This document shows positions 11,511-22,796 of a stretch of 64,000 nt of DNA, piece after piece. Source of the DNA: Tubulanus polymorphus (lineage: Eukaryota > Nemertea > Palaeonemertea > Tubulaniformes > Tubulanidae); assembly GCF_964204645.1 (NCBI RefSeq), contig NC_134026.1, forward strand, positions 18,618,650-18,682,649, read 5' to 3'. Each line of letters starts with the position of its first letter. Positions within the stretch are counted from its first letter, which is position 1. Below the pieces are notes generated by a model that did no database searches, was not told the DNA's origin, and saw only the letters and a program-made list of their open reading frames with translations. Both the position numbers and the translations under genes were made by a program.

Positions 11511-12080
11511 GGCTGAATACACCTATAGCCTTCATTTGTGTGATCGTTTCGAAATTTTCAAAAAGAAAATACCTAGGGTGAATGATACATTCTTTTTATG
11601 ATTAATAATGATAATATATGGAAATCAAAGTAGAACTAGTCCACTTGGCCAGTGGTTATACAGCTTATCGTATATGCGTAACAATGGGACAATCTAGAAA
11701 ATCCATTGATTATGGATTTCTACGATCAACTGCAACCGGAGAACTTTTCTCAATTTAGATTTCAAATTTTCGATCACCTTTATACGTGGAAATGTTCTTG
11801 GATCCATTTAATATAACTGAGTCTCTTCAAATTGTTGATTATTTCCTAGTTTGGTAAATGGCCCACCACATAAATTCCAAAATACATTTTCAATGGAAAC
11901 CACACCCAAGCGATAAAACACGCCGAGATGTACCACCCGGCACATTTTTAGGGCGATACATGCAGTAACGACGAAGCAGTCGGTACAACAATTCGGTATT
12001 ATTATATATGATTATTATAAAAGATAGGGTTAAGGCATAGTATACATGGCGCGAAACAGCAACCAATCATATAAGAGAAA
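11511..12080. other. No feature recognised
   Basis: AT-rich sequence upstream of the SAM-gene start. It would hold that gene's promoter, but no motif stands out. Confidence 0.35.
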
Positions 12081-12086
12081 CTTCAA

Positions 12087-12374
12087 AGAATCATATATGA
12101 GAACCAACACATGTTGTTCTCGACAATGAGTCAAGTTAGTTTGGCTGTGTAAGGTGTAAGTCTGAAGTCTGTACATAAGAGAAAAGACAAAAAATACAAA
12201 TTCAAGTACATAATGAACTTATAGAAGTATAGACCTATAGAAGTAAAAAAATTACTTTTGAAAGTGATTTATTTATTTAACAGTTTTTTTACAGCATACC
12301 TTCCTAGTATTTAAACATCAACATGGAAAACACAACTCTCGAGGACGACATGTGTTGGTTCTCTTATATGATTC
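12087..12374. repeat. Inverted repeat, arms about 36 bp
   Basis: AATCATATATGAGAACCAAC plus ACATGTTGTTCTCGA (about 12087-12122) is matched in reverse complement at about 12338-12374 with a few mismatches, around a loop of about 215 bp. It could be a MITE, but no target duplication was found. Confidence 0.6.
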
Positions 12375-12483
12375 CAGGGCTGCCAATGTCTCCGATTTCG
12401 GCGGAGTTTGCTACGGTAAAACCAGTAGAACTCCTGTGCTACGGGAGTGGTGAAAAACTACGCTCGAGCGTCGGTCTCATTCC

Positions 12484-12625
12484 GGTACTCCGCCGAAGAG
12501 TCAATCGAATACGCCCATAATCAATTTCACTCCGGTGTTCCGTTAGAATGCCAATCGAATACGCTCAAATTTATTTCACTCCAGCGTTCCGTTAGAATGC
12601 CAATCGAATACGCTCAAATCAATTT
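12484..12625. repeat. Three-unit tandem repeat, about 50 bp
   Basis: The phrase CAATCGAATACGC recurs at 12502, 12552 and 12601, each time preceded by a version of TCCGTTAGAATGC or TCCGCCGAAGAGT. This gives a period of 49-50 bp. Confidence 0.8.
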
Positions 12626-12744
12626 TGTCATTGTTAAATCCTATCCACAGAACGGTAGTCTTTGGTTTGTGCGCATGCGCAGTTATCAATAAGCGATCAT
12701 GAAATGTGATAGTCGGAGGTTGGATTTAGTATTCACCTGTTAAC

Positions 12745-12978
12745 ATGGCGGCATCGTTGTCTGATTTGGATTTTTCGGCAAACGAATCGAATTCCGATGA
12801 TGATGAAAGCGAATCGGAAGAAGGTGAAGTAACTGCGAGGAAGAGAAAATCCAAACAAGGGACTAGTAAGGAACAACAGAATAAAAAAACCCGTGTCGCC
12901 AATCAAAAATTCAAAGCAGAATATACGTCCAAGTATCCGTGCATTGTTCCATCTCAAATATCAAATATATATATATAA
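12745..12978 (+). pseudogene. hAT transposase N-terminal fragment
   Basis: The frame starts MAASL, runs through an acidic stretch, and reaches FKAEYTSKYPCIVPS. This matches the start of the hAT-2 protein at 19481 (MAAYVES, acidic, FKAEYTANNPCNLPS). It stops in a short TA repeat before the BED finger, so only the first 75 or so codons remain. It is a diverged relative of hAT-2 on the opposite strand. Confidence 0.6.
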
Positions 12979-13069
12979 ATGTATCTCGAGTGAAATTTTG
13001 CTTACGCTTGAGATCCGCGCTCTCCATTTTTCGACAATGTATTACTAGGAATGATGCATTATGGGTAGC

Positions 13070-13205
13070 TAATTCTGAATTAACTTCGGAGATAATTCGA
13101 ATTAGTTAATTTTTCGCTAATTCGCGTTTGTGAATCAGATTTAATCATCGAATTAACTAATTCGAATTAAGCATTTTTGATTTGAATTATCACCTAAGAT
13201 AAGCC
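13070..13205. repeat. AATTCGAATTAGTTAATT palindromic repeat
   Basis: AATTCGAATTAGTTAATTTTT near 13096 is mirrored by AATTAACTAATTCGAATT near 13152, with further AATTCG and GAATTA blocks around. The layout is MITE-like, but I could not fix borders or a target duplication. Confidence 0.5.
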
Positions 13206-13530
13206 TGTATTAAGACTCTTGGTGCTAATTAATTATTGTCTTATTACCAAGCATTAATAACAGCACAAACAACCAAATGCCCTGTAGAATTTACGGCCAC
13301 ATCAGTCAGCTAACTCCTAAAAAAGGAATTCAGTCTCTCTGAGAACTCCACAATTACATGCAAAAACAAATGCTCTAAAATGTGAAGATGACGCATGTAA
13401 ACGTATGTTTCTGGCTATAAATGCATTGTCAATTTTTACAATTACTAACTGCATAGAGATATAGAAAAATTGACAAGTATATAATGTATACATACTGTAA
13501 TCTATAACTATAAGAAATCTATAGTTATAG

Positions 13531-13570
<40 letters not shown>

Positions 13571-13687
13571 CCATCACCATCACCATCACCATCACCACCA
13601 CCACCACCACCACCACCACCACCACCACCACCACCACCACCACCACCACCACCACCACCACCATCACCATCATCATCATCATCATCA
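13531..13687. repeat. ATC/ACC trinucleotide microsatellite
   Basis: An uninterrupted trinucleotide tract of about 155 bp. It runs as ATC units, then alternating ACC-ATC, then about 25 ACC units, then back to ATC, giving a symmetric pattern with the GC-rich unit in the middle. Confidence 0.97.
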
Positions 13688-13689
13688 AT

Positions 13690-14430
13690 TGACGGATCCA
13701 TTGGAGGCTTTACAGCCTATTAATATCCGCTTCGATGTCTCGCTTTAAGTTGCCATACGGCAGTAACCCAGCTTTGGCTTGGAAAAACAGCTTTGATTAA
13801 TCTTGATTAAATTCGCTTTCAAGACACAATTTACCCTTGTTGTACTAGGGCAGGCCTAGTAGTAATATACCTGATTACATTCTCAGAAAGTTTAAACATA
13901 TAAAAACTATTAATTACTCCTTTTAATAATTTTTAGAGAATTTCATGATTCATACTGTTACTGAAATCATATCTGTTGGAAATAAAGAAGTGCGCCCATT
14001 ACAGTGTGGTACTCCAGCGAAATCCGGCAACCTCCATTATAAATCAATATGAAGCAATGATCTAAAGAGGTGACAGAACACAAAGTCCCACCGACACGAC
14101 TCTAGAGTACACCATTCCTGGTGGGTGTTACTGTTAGTAAAAGAAAATAGTTTAAAAAAATAATAATAATAGTAAAGTAACTGAAATTTTCTTTATGTTA
14201 GTAATTTGTTAATTATGTTAATTATTTTTACATGATTTGTTAGTTAAAATTGATGTATTTTCTTTCCTTAGAAAAACTTTTTTTTAATCAGGAAAGATTA
14301 TTAGTATAACAAACATTAAATTGATTTCATTAGTAAAAAGTTCATCAGAAATAATCATACACATGATTAGTAATAACATGACTTCCCGACTTTTTAAAGA
14401 TTCTGTACCTACTACTTAGGGTCGCATCTC
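13690..14430. other. No gene; possible LINE 3' flank
   Basis: AT-rich sequence without coding. The right part may be 3' UTR of the LINE that starts coding at 14661 on the minus strand, but no tail repeat is clear. Confidence 0.35.
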
Positions 14431-14660
14431 TTACACAAGTGTACGTGCTATAAGTAAAAGAGATATAAATATTATAAAATTCACATTTGCGATAACACGC
14501 GCTTAAAAGTTAAGTTCATAGTCTTTGTTTTTCCAGAATTTATCAAGTCTAGCTTTGAAGGCTTCCATGGAAGGTGCATTGACTATATTCTCAGTCAGGG
14601 CATTCCAGTTGTTTACCACCCTTTGATTAAAAAAGTTTTTTTTAAAACTCTGAACTGGAC

Positions 14661-17570
14661 CTAAATTATGTAAGTTTCAGACAGGCCTCGTAACTGTCTA
14701 CCGGTACATTTTGGCAATGAGGTATTCGTATCACATGTTATATAATCATGCATGTAACTGTACACCGTAATCATATCTCCTCGGTCTCTCCTATAGTTTA
14801 AGGAGTGTAGATTCAGGGACTTAAGTCTTTCTTCATAGCTTAAGTGACGTATCGATCGGACCATTTTGTCGCCCTTCTCTGAACCTTTTCTAATTCGTAT
14901 AACTCTTTTTTCAGGGCTGGTCTCCATACAGATCGCATATTCCAGGATAGGACGGACTAAAGATTTATACAATAATGTTAGTGTTGCTGCACCCAAAAAG
15001 GAGAATGATCTTTTTAAACATCCCAATATCCTATTAGCTTTGTTAACTGCCATAGCTCGGTGATCCTGGAAGTTTAAATGCTTGTCGGTCAGGAGCCCGA
15101 GATCGTTTTCGGTCTGGACACTTTTTATCTCCACCCTATTGCCACATTACAGCATCGAGTAAGTCGTCTCCAGAGACTGTGCATTTTTCTTGTTTACATG
15201 CATGACTGTGCACATGTCAGGGTTGAATTCCATAAGCCATGTATCCGCCCATTTGGAAAGGGCATCTAGATCATTTTGGAGTATAACTGTGTCACGCATG
15301 GTGTTTATTTCTTTATAGATCATGGAGTCATCAGCATACAATAGTACTTTGCTCATCACTTGTTCGGGAAGGTCGTTTATGTAAATAGTAAAAAGTAGTG
15401 GCCCTAACACGCTCCCTTGGGGAACACCACTGGTTACGGCTAGCTCAGAAGATTATGATTCGTTGATTTTAACAGCTTGGAGCCGATCCTGGAGGAAATT
15501 TCAAATCCAGTTTAACACATTCCCTTGAATCCCACATCGTTTTAACTTAAACATTAATCTTTTATGTGGCACCCTGTCAAAAGCCTTCTTAAAGTCAAGA
15601 TATACCGAGTCGATTTGTTTGCCTTTGTCCAGAGATTCTGTCCAGTCATTCAGTGTTTCTAACAGCTGCGAAACTGTGGACCTCCCTTTAATGAATCCAT
15701 GTTGAGAGAAGTAGTGACGATATAGTGCCTCACTCAAGCAGATGTTCCATGATATGGTCCCTGATTATCGATTCCATCATTTTACAGACGCAGCTAGTAA
15801 GACTAATAGGCCTATAATTTTCGGCCATGTTCCTTTTCCCTTTTTTGAATAATGGCTTTATATGGGCAAGTTTCCAAGCTGATGGCAATACTCCTTCTTA
15901 AAGCGATTTTCTGAAAAGGAGTGTCAAAGGTTTTACTAGTTTTGGGGCTGCCTCTTTCAAGATTCTCGGGTGTATATAATCAGGTCCTGGCGATTTATTT
16001 GTGCGCAAACCTTTAAGTTTCCTTAATACCATCTCCTCGGTGATACCAATATCTGGAACCTGAGTATCCGAGGTATTAGCACACCCGCTGTTATCAAATG
16101 GGTCCTCTCTCGAGAAATCACTTCCAAGGAATTTATTAAATAACTCGGCTTTTTGATGATCCCTTTTAGTCTCGTCCGTCAAGTACGAGATGTTTGGAAT
16201 ATCTTTTTTCTCTGACCCTTTTGAATTACAGTATTTCCAAAAAGCCTTTGGATTTTCTTTTGATTCAACCGCGTCTTTTTTCAAAATTCTGTTTAGCTTT
16301 TCTCGTTGCACTTTTGGCCTCGTTGCAAGCACTTTTATATAGTTCATAGTCATCAGGGTTATGAGTTTTAAGTTATCTGCTCCACATTTTGTGTTTTTTC
16401 TTGACTTTTAACTTTGTTCCGATGTCCATCCAAAGAGGAGATTTTGATTTCCATTTACTAGTACAATAATGGTACGCAGATACCTTCGGCCTGTGTGATT
16501 TTTGAATGTAAACTCTCCCAGCATGATTGTACAGAAACTTCGTCCTCTTCCCAGTGGTCATTGGATAATGAAGTACCTAGGCATTCCCGTAATGTGTTGT
16601 AGTCGCCTCTGTTATAGTTTCTATGCTGCCGTCGAGTAGTTGAATTTACTCTGATAAGCGTTTTCACTGTGAACAAAAGACACAAATGATCACTATTCCC
16701 TAATGATGCCAAATATCCAATGTCATCAATTACCTCTGGGGTATTGGAAAAAATAAAGTCTAAAACGTTCTGCCGCTGGCCCATTCTAACTCTGGTCGAT
16801 TGCGTCACGTATTGGAAGAAATGTGCATCGTGAACGCTATCGAGAAACTTTGTTGAGGGATGTTCGTCGGAGGTTGTACTGGTCATGTTGTTCCAATTTA
16901 TTTCAGGATAGTTGAAATCCCCACAGAAAATGATCTCCTTCCCTGTTATTTTCGCAAGGGATTCTATCGTTGTTGGTAACAGGTCATTGTTAATCATTGG
17001 GCTGTTTGGGCTACGATAAATGCATCCCAGTAGTATTGGTTTTGATTTCTTTGTGCCTCCAATTTCTATCCAGACCATTTCTGTAAATTGACCTTGCATA
17101 TTAACAACATTATCTTCAGGTGAGCGTGGATTTAATTCCTTCTTTACATAAATAGCTATCCCTCGACCTCCTTCCTTGTTTTCTATGTTTGTATAAATCT
17201 CGAAATCTTCACTTCCATTGAAATTTAAATGTTGCTTAATTGACCGGAAACTTGAGAACTTTGGTTTTACTTCGGTCAATGCCATAATATCCGGCTTTAC
17301 TGATTCGACTAGATAGCTTAGCTCAGCCTTCTTATTCATAAGAGAGTCAACATTCGACTAAATACATTTCAGCTCACACTGGCACTTTGAATGGTAACTA
17401 TTTTCATTGTTTGTATTTTGATTCCGTGTAGGTTCGTCAAAGACATTTTTCACGTCAAATTTTTGAGAATTTGCAATTTTTTCATTACTGTTACTGAGAC
17501 TACTTGTTGCTTTCGACGTTTCCAAGAAAGGGCTGCTGTTGGAACGAGTTCACTATTCTTCGTACTCGTA
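14661..17570 (-). pseudogene. CR1-like LINE ORF2, broken (LINE-1)
   Basis: Read leftward, an AP endonuclease comes first (16458-17345: PDIMALTEVKPK, CGDFNYPEINW and NSDHLCLLF, the family's E, D and SDH positions). A linker follows (15898-16353), then the reverse transcriptase (15501-15737 with LDFKKAFDRVPHKRL; 15147-15410 with LLYADDSMIY, the catalytic A/ADD motif), then the C-terminal region (14661-15134, SLVRPILEYA). The blocks are in different frames with several stops, so it is inactive. Coding-like sequence continues right to 17570, where the hAT-2 inverted repeat begins, so the 5' part (ORF1) is missing here. The order EN-RT and the sequence style suit CR1-type elements. Confidence 0.85.
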
Positions 17571-18118
17571 CAGAGGTGCCAACCCCCCCCCCCCAAAAAA
17601 AAATTTTTAAGTAGCACAAACCAAAATCTTAAGTGTTTTCGATGATTTTCCTGTACTTTCAAAATTTGTTAAATTTCCAAAAATTAGAACCTGTATTTTT
17701 CAAGGAAAATAAGTAAAAGCCCCACAAAACCCAGAAATCAATATTACATCTAGTAGTAAATTTACAAAGAAGCAAAACCTTTGATTTAAGTAAAATTAAT
17801 TGTATTTACTAAAAAAAACTAATACTGCTGTAATTGATTGTCATAAATAAATCACGTGGCTACACTGGCTATGCCCACATATCAAAACTGAGACTTTTGA
17901 TTTTGTGAAGAATATATCTGGATACACATGTTATACATAATTAACATCTATGAATACAGTACATTAACCATAGAAATACTGCTGGACAGAATGATTGTTA
18001 CACATTTCATATCACTCAAGCTTCGATCACATTCTGTTTTGTAATTGCAAAAATAACTTTTAACACAACACAACAGAAAAATACCACATAATTATCTACA
18101 ATGTGGAATAATGAAAAG

Positions 18119-18358
18119 TTAGTCCTGCTTTAATGATTTAGCAGTTGCTGATTTACACTTCTTAAGCAAATCATTGCTATGGTTATTTAGATGACAGGTT
18201 CCCCCTCTTGTTTTCAGGATCATCAGCGACTCAAGAACTTTAGGAGATAGGCTGCCCCGAAAGTCTGTTTTGTTTTTCCTTATGGTGCTGAATACACGCT
18301 CACACCCAGCGTTACTAACTGGAAATAGGAGAATAGTCATCATCATCCTTGGCAGGAT
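18119..18358 (-). pseudogene. hAT-2 transposase C-terminal exon
   Basis: It contains the hAT dimerisation motif: LLFPVSNAGCERVFS, then RGSLSPKVLESLMIL. A possible acceptor (TTTATAG/GTTCAAG) at about 18366 suggests an intron separates it from the N-terminal block. hAT transposases are usually 600 or more residues, and with the two blocks totalling about 400, the middle of the protein has been deleted. Confidence 0.75.
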
Positions 18359-18509
18359 CTTGAACCTATAAATAAAAAAGAGGGCATGTTGTAAGCACTT
18401 CCATTAAAGTGAAAATAATCTGCACTTGAAGGGTTCAAATTTCAATTTTTGTCTCTCAGGAAATTTCAGCATAGTTCAGAGTAAAGAGATGTTGACTGAT
18501 TTGGTAATT

Positions 18510-19481
18510 CTAGATCACTTGTAATTTCCTCACAGCTTCACCTCGTTTCGTAGACTTGCTGATGTACCAGTAAACTTTACGCAAAATATCATTAAAGTTG
18601 AATTCGTCACTCATTGATTTCAAACCTTTTGACACAGCTAGATCAAGAAGGTGGCAGATACAGCCGGCAAGGTGCACATTAGCATGTTTTTCACGAATGA
18701 ATTTGATAGTCCCTTTGTATTTACCAGTCATGACTGCACAATTGTCGGTAACAAAACTCAAAAACTGTGTCCATTGAATATCATTAACCTCTAGTTCTCG
18801 CTCAATTATTTCATAGATAGATTTTCCGGTATGTGAAGCATTCCATATAGGTAGAGACAACAGGCGGGTTTTGAAGGTCAAACTCTGTGGTTCGAGATAC
18901 TTAACTACAATTGGGTAGTATGTGTTATTCTGTAGAGCTGATCCATCTATTCCCAAAATGAACGGATTGGCTTTGATGACACTAATGCAGTTTGTTTTTT
19001 CAACATGAGCAAGTTCTTCAACAATGTATGTTGCCTTTGTTCGAGCACATTTAAATGATTTAGCAATTTCACTGTCAGGGAACATCTTACGGCAGAGTTC
19101 ACCCATGTGGTTTGCAGCACTCAGAGCAATGTTATGCTCAACCAGGAACTCACAAAATAGTGTTTCCACCCGGATTTCTTTAGAGTTCTCCTTTTTCACA
19201 AGAAACCTATCCATTGTCTTATTACTAGAAGTTTGAGCAGCGGCAGTTTTATGCTTTGCGCTGGCAAAATGTTGTTGAATGTCGTACTTTCCACTGTGTC
19301 CAACGGAAAAGTTTGATTGACATACCGTGCAATACGCATGATTGTTGCCGACGCGACTAGGCAGATTACACGGGTTGTTGGCCGTGTATTCTGCCTTGAA
19401 TTTTTGCAGCTTACATCGCCGTTTTTCCGGAGGGCCTTCATCGTCGGAAGACAACGATTCACTTTCGACGTACGCCGCCAT
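18510..19481 (-). CDS. hAT-2 transposase N-terminal block
   Basis: About 320 residues: an acidic start (MAAYVESESLSSDDEG), then a BED-type zinc finger (CTVCQSNFSVGHSGKYDI ending H-x4-H), then the first part of the catalytic domain with FILGIDGSALQ and LSFVTDNCAVMTGKYKG, the TDN motif carrying a catalytic Asp in this family. It ends at 18510 near a possible splice donor. It is open throughout, but lacks the C-terminal half of the catalytic fold, so it cannot be a full transposase. Confidence 0.7.
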   Translation of the reverse strand: MAAYVESESLSSDDEGPPEKRRCKLQKFKAEYTANNPCNLPSRVGNNHAYCTVCQSNFSVGHSGKYDIQQHFASAKHKTAAAQTSSNKTMDRFLVKKENSKEIRVETLFCEFLVEHNIALSAANHMGELCRKMFPDSEIAKSFKCARTKATYIVEELAHVEKTNCISVIKANPFILGIDGSALQNNTYYPIVVKYLEPQSLTFKTRLLSLPIWNASHTGKSIYEIIERELEVNDIQWTQFLSFVTDNCAVMTGKYKGTIKFIREKHANVHLAGCICHLLDLAVSKGLKSMSDEFNFNDILRKVYWYISKSTKRGEAVRKLQVI

Positions 19482-19496
19482 TTTACATTTTTCATA
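18918..19496. repeat. Long direct repeat flanking LINE-2, left copy
   Basis: This 579-bp piece of hAT-2, from the codons for NNTY up to just before the start ATG region, recurs at 49880-50468 in the same direction. LINE-2 fills the space between exactly. The left copy ends TTTTTCATA at the LINE 3' tail; the right copy begins GTATGTG at the LINE 5' end. This is what a very long target duplication would look like. Confidence 0.8.
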
Positions 19497-19522
19497 TTCA
19501 ATTCAAATTCAATTCAAATCAA

Positions 19523-20065
19523 TTTATTCATCATAAAAAACAGACAAGTTTGTTGATGATACATGAATTAAAGGATTACAATATGACACATTTAACATGA
19601 TAAAATATGGATTATATACATAATGAAAAACCGACGTAATACTTTCAAATGAGGTTAACGCAAATAACAATTTACATTATCATTATCATTATCAATCAGA
19701 TGTTGACATTTCTACGAGTCGTATTATAATATGACACTACTGTTTAATTAATTATTTAATACATTGATTGGTGTATTTCGCCACATTCAGTAAATCACTA
19801 CCAGTACTTATTTGGTTATTAAAAACAGCTGACAATTCTTCAAGATTATTTATGTTTATCATATACTATCACGTTGAATGGAAAATTTATTGCACCTAAA
19901 CAGGAAATGTTCTTCATTTTCTACTAATTGACAACTTGCACAAAGACGATCGTTGGGCTCTAGACCTAAATGTCTCCCTTTTTCAATCATAAGTCCATGC
20001 GAAGAAGTCCTCAATTTGCAAACAGATGATCTCATAGAAAAGTTTATAATACATATTAAGTATTT
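19523..20065 (-). other. LINE-2 3' UTR
   Basis: A non-coding AT-rich stretch between the ORF2 stop at 20066 and the tail repeat at 19497-19522. Confidence 0.55.
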
Positions 20066-20620
20066 TTACAGATAGAAGCCTTTTTTGATTTTGTTATAGA
20101 AGATGTATCTGCTGTGATTAATGTCGTTAATTTCGGATTTCCAATAGGCTATAAAATGATTTTGTAATGACACTTTTACCAGGTTAATATTTCCTCTAAA
20201 GTTATCCCAAATATGCAAGAGCTGCAATATACACAGAAGTTCTTTAATACCTGACTGATAATTGTTAGGTTTATCTATATCACCTATACTATCCAGGAAT
20301 GATATACGTACGAGCGATTCATTTTTTGATGAACTCATAATGGAGCACCAATATTTCACAACTGAAAATAAAATGGCTATATACAGAGGAAATTGTTCTA
20401 GGTCCCCTAACATAGGGAGAACTGGAGATCTCCTGTTTAGACCTAAAATTCTGCGGTAGAACTTCATTTGTAGAGAGTGGCATTTCCATTTATTATAACT
20501 AGCACTCAGACTGTTAACTGATGCTTTTTTTAATACAGCTAAGCAAGTATATATACCCCATACTTCGGCTCCATAGGTTAAAATAGGTTTTATCATACTA
20601 TCAAATAACTGTATTTGTTG
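20066..20620 (-). pseudogene. LINE-2 ORF2 C-terminal part
   Basis: The minus frame encodes the region after the RT core, including IKPILTYGAEVWG, which follows the RT thumb in CR1/Jockey-like LINEs, and a helical C-terminus ending at 20066. It is cut off at 20620 by Polinton-1. The frame at 45149-45574 on the far side ends at the same 6-bp target sequence and is in register with this one, so the two were one ORF before the insertion. Confidence 0.85.
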
Positions 20621-20626
20621 GACAAC
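20621..20626. mobile_element. Polinton-1 target duplication, left (gacaac)
   Basis: The hexamer gacaac directly precedes the terminal repeat and recurs at 45209-45214 directly after the other end. Six bp is the known target duplication of Polinton/Maverick integrases. Confidence 0.92.
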
Positions 20627-21050
20627 AGTAATAGGGGTAATGGGCTTTCAGATCAAAGGTCGCACGCTCGAATTTATTTTTCTTTTTTTATGAGTTTCAC
20701 TCATAATTCAAATAGAAATTATTATTATTTTCATATTTTTTCATTTTTTACTCACCCTTTCAACCTTTAACCTGAAAGCCCATTACCCCTATTACTCTTA
20801 AAATATTTATATACATGAATAAAATATATATGAATAAAATATAAATTGATAGATTATTCAATATAAAAGCGTTAGTAAAAAAGTAACGAGTAATTAACGA
20901 GCTCACTTATAAATAAATATATAGATATATTTTAAACATTATTTCAATATTTATATTTGTATGAGTTAGATTTTTAAACATTGAAAGTGTGAGTAAAGTG
21001 TGATTGAAATAATTCATATATATATACATGAATAACATATAAATGAATAA
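20627..21050. repeat. Polinton-1 left terminal inverted repeat
   Basis: It starts AGTAATAGGGGTAATGGGCT and continues to about 21050; its reverse complement is at about 44692-45208. The outer 180 bp is itself a foldback: 20627-20651 pairs with 20782-20806. Inside is a unique AT-rich part with ATTACTCGT/ACGAGTAAT and GAGCTC landmarks (about 20885-20912), shared by both ends. Confidence 0.9.
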
Positions 21051-21088
21051 CTTCTAAAATCAATTTAGTAAAAAAATATGTATAATAA

Positions 21089-21742
21089 ATGGAATCAGAA
21101 CAACCACAAACTATCAATATTACAAATAACACTGGTGTTATAAACATATACTACAAGAAGTGTTCTAAATGTGAATTAGATAAATTAGCTATAACAGAAT
21201 TCAATAAGCGTAAGAATAGCAAAGATAGTTTTCAATATTGCTGTAAAACTTGTACTAAACTATATAGCAAACAATATCGAGAAGATAATAGGGAAGCTTA
21301 TAATGATTATATGACAGAATATATGAGAGAAAGATATAAAACAGATCTTAATTCTAGATTGAAACAATGTTTAAGATCTAGATTAACACAATTATTCAAC
21401 AAAGAAATGCATTCAGAAACACTATCTAATTTATTGGGTTGTTCAGATGAATTCTTAAAATCATGGATAATATATCAGTTTAATGATAAAATGAATATAG
21501 ATAATTATGGTGAATACTTTCATATTGATCACGTGTTGCCGATTTCTAAATTTGACATGAGTGATGATTATAATAAGAAGCTAATCTAGAGCTGGAGAAA
21601 TTTAAGACCTTTAGAAAAGAAGGAAAACATAATTAAATCTAATAAACTAGATTTACAGTTATATTTAGATCAACTGGATAAAGCAAAGACATTTGTTGAA
21701 TTATGGAATTCAACACATAATGAAAAATACGTTGAAGCTTAA
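21089..21742 (+). pseudogene. HNH endonuclease-like protein, one stop
   Basis: About 217 codons. An N-terminal zinc-binding pattern (CSKC and CCKTC) is followed by a basic helical region and an HNH-type core (HIDHVLPISKFD; after the stop, NLRPLEKKEN with a terminal N-K pair). HNH proteins cut DNA and occur in large DNA viruses; the role here is unknown. A TAG at 21587-21589 stands where the second Polinton copy has TGG. The copy at 60858-61511 has a different lesion, so the ancestor was intact. It is first in the rightward block. Confidence 0.72.
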
Positions 21743-22796
21743 GCGTTTAGAAAACCGGTTACTTTCGATCTATGTCAAAGGCTCCCTATATGCACTTGTA
21801 TTCGGTTAGCTGTAGGTTGTTTACAAAAAACATCTGCCACATTTTATATTCAGTTGAATGGGGCGTACCTCATTTGAATATTGATCGAATGTGCTATTTC
21901 AGTTGAAAAGGATTAATCAATTACATTACAAAGGAACATCTGTTGCTTAGACAGACATTGCCTGGTATATTGAGCGCAGTCGCATTACAACATACGAACT
22001 GAACAAACGGAATATATAGAACGTATAAGATTTCTCTCTAGAAACACAATTAGGAGTTTACAGTTATAAATGTAAGTACTGTTTTTGTTGTTATTGAGAC
22101 GTCGGGAAACGTAAAACATGTTTAAGTGTATTAATCTATATTTGAAAACTACAACTTCAAGGTAGTTTTATTCTACGCTAGATATTTATCTTTTAGATAA
22201 CAAAATGCTACGCGTAACAAGAAGACCATTGCTATTTGAACCAAGAAAGTGAATATAGGAGGATGTGGAATCAGAAATAATGGATATTTCAACTCATGAA
22301 ACTGTAGCAGTTTAGCCTTACTGTATAGGGTTTCAATGCATTACGTTTGTCGGAATTTCAATTGCGTCATTAAGCTGTTGTTAATGTCACACAGTGACAG
22401 ATGTTGTATTGTACTTTATTGATTCCTGCATTCCACGCATACCTTACCGCTCCTCTCAGGAGCGGCTTGGAATGTGGAAATCGATAATGATTGTAGAATA
22501 AAATATATGTGTTTATGAAATAGTATTTCCACCAGTCGTTTCTTTGAATTTGAATATTTTCAGTTTGAGGAATTTATAAAAAAACAATAACTTCAACTAA
22601 CCAGTGAATTCTATTATATTTTTAATATTTTCTTTTCAAAAAGAGAATACTTTATATTTTGAATAGATTCAAATAGAAATTCTTTAAATTCAAATAGCTA
22701 GTATCAGTAGTCATTACTAAAATTCTTTAACTTTAACTATTTAGTATCATTTTATAATACTTATAATATTTTTATTATTAAATTTCTCTAATATAA
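21743..22796. other. Non-coding insert-like stretch in Polinton-1
   Basis: This is about 1.05 kb, whereas the same interval in Polinton-2 (61512-61734) is about 220 bp. Sequence shared with copy 2 resumes near 22583 (AACAATAACTTCAACTA). So roughly 21750-22580 looks like extra DNA inserted only here. No coding is seen, and its base composition is less AT-rich than the rest of the element. Confidence 0.6.

Larger units (their letters stand above)
17571..19496 (-). mobile_element. hAT element 2, left (3') part
   Basis: It begins with CAGAGGTGCCAACC at 17571, the reverse complement of GGTTGGCACCTCTG ending at 50760, so these look like the two hAT termini (CAG start). A C-run and A-run follow (17583-17601). 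The transposase gene lies leftward. The part from 18918 to 19496 reappears at 49880-50468 on the other side of LINE-2. The 8 bp flanking the two ends (tactcgta and agagaccc) do not match, so a simple insertion with 8-bp duplication is not shown. Confidence 0.6.

Noticed and set aside
13317-13688. Long open frame on the minus strand with Met and Val runs
   Set aside because: It is the translation of the ATC/ACC microsatellite; there is no protein-like flank.
17580-17602. C11/A9 homopolymer as a regulatory tract
   Set aside because: It lies directly inside the hAT-2 terminus and is probably slippage, or reflects sequencing uncertainty.
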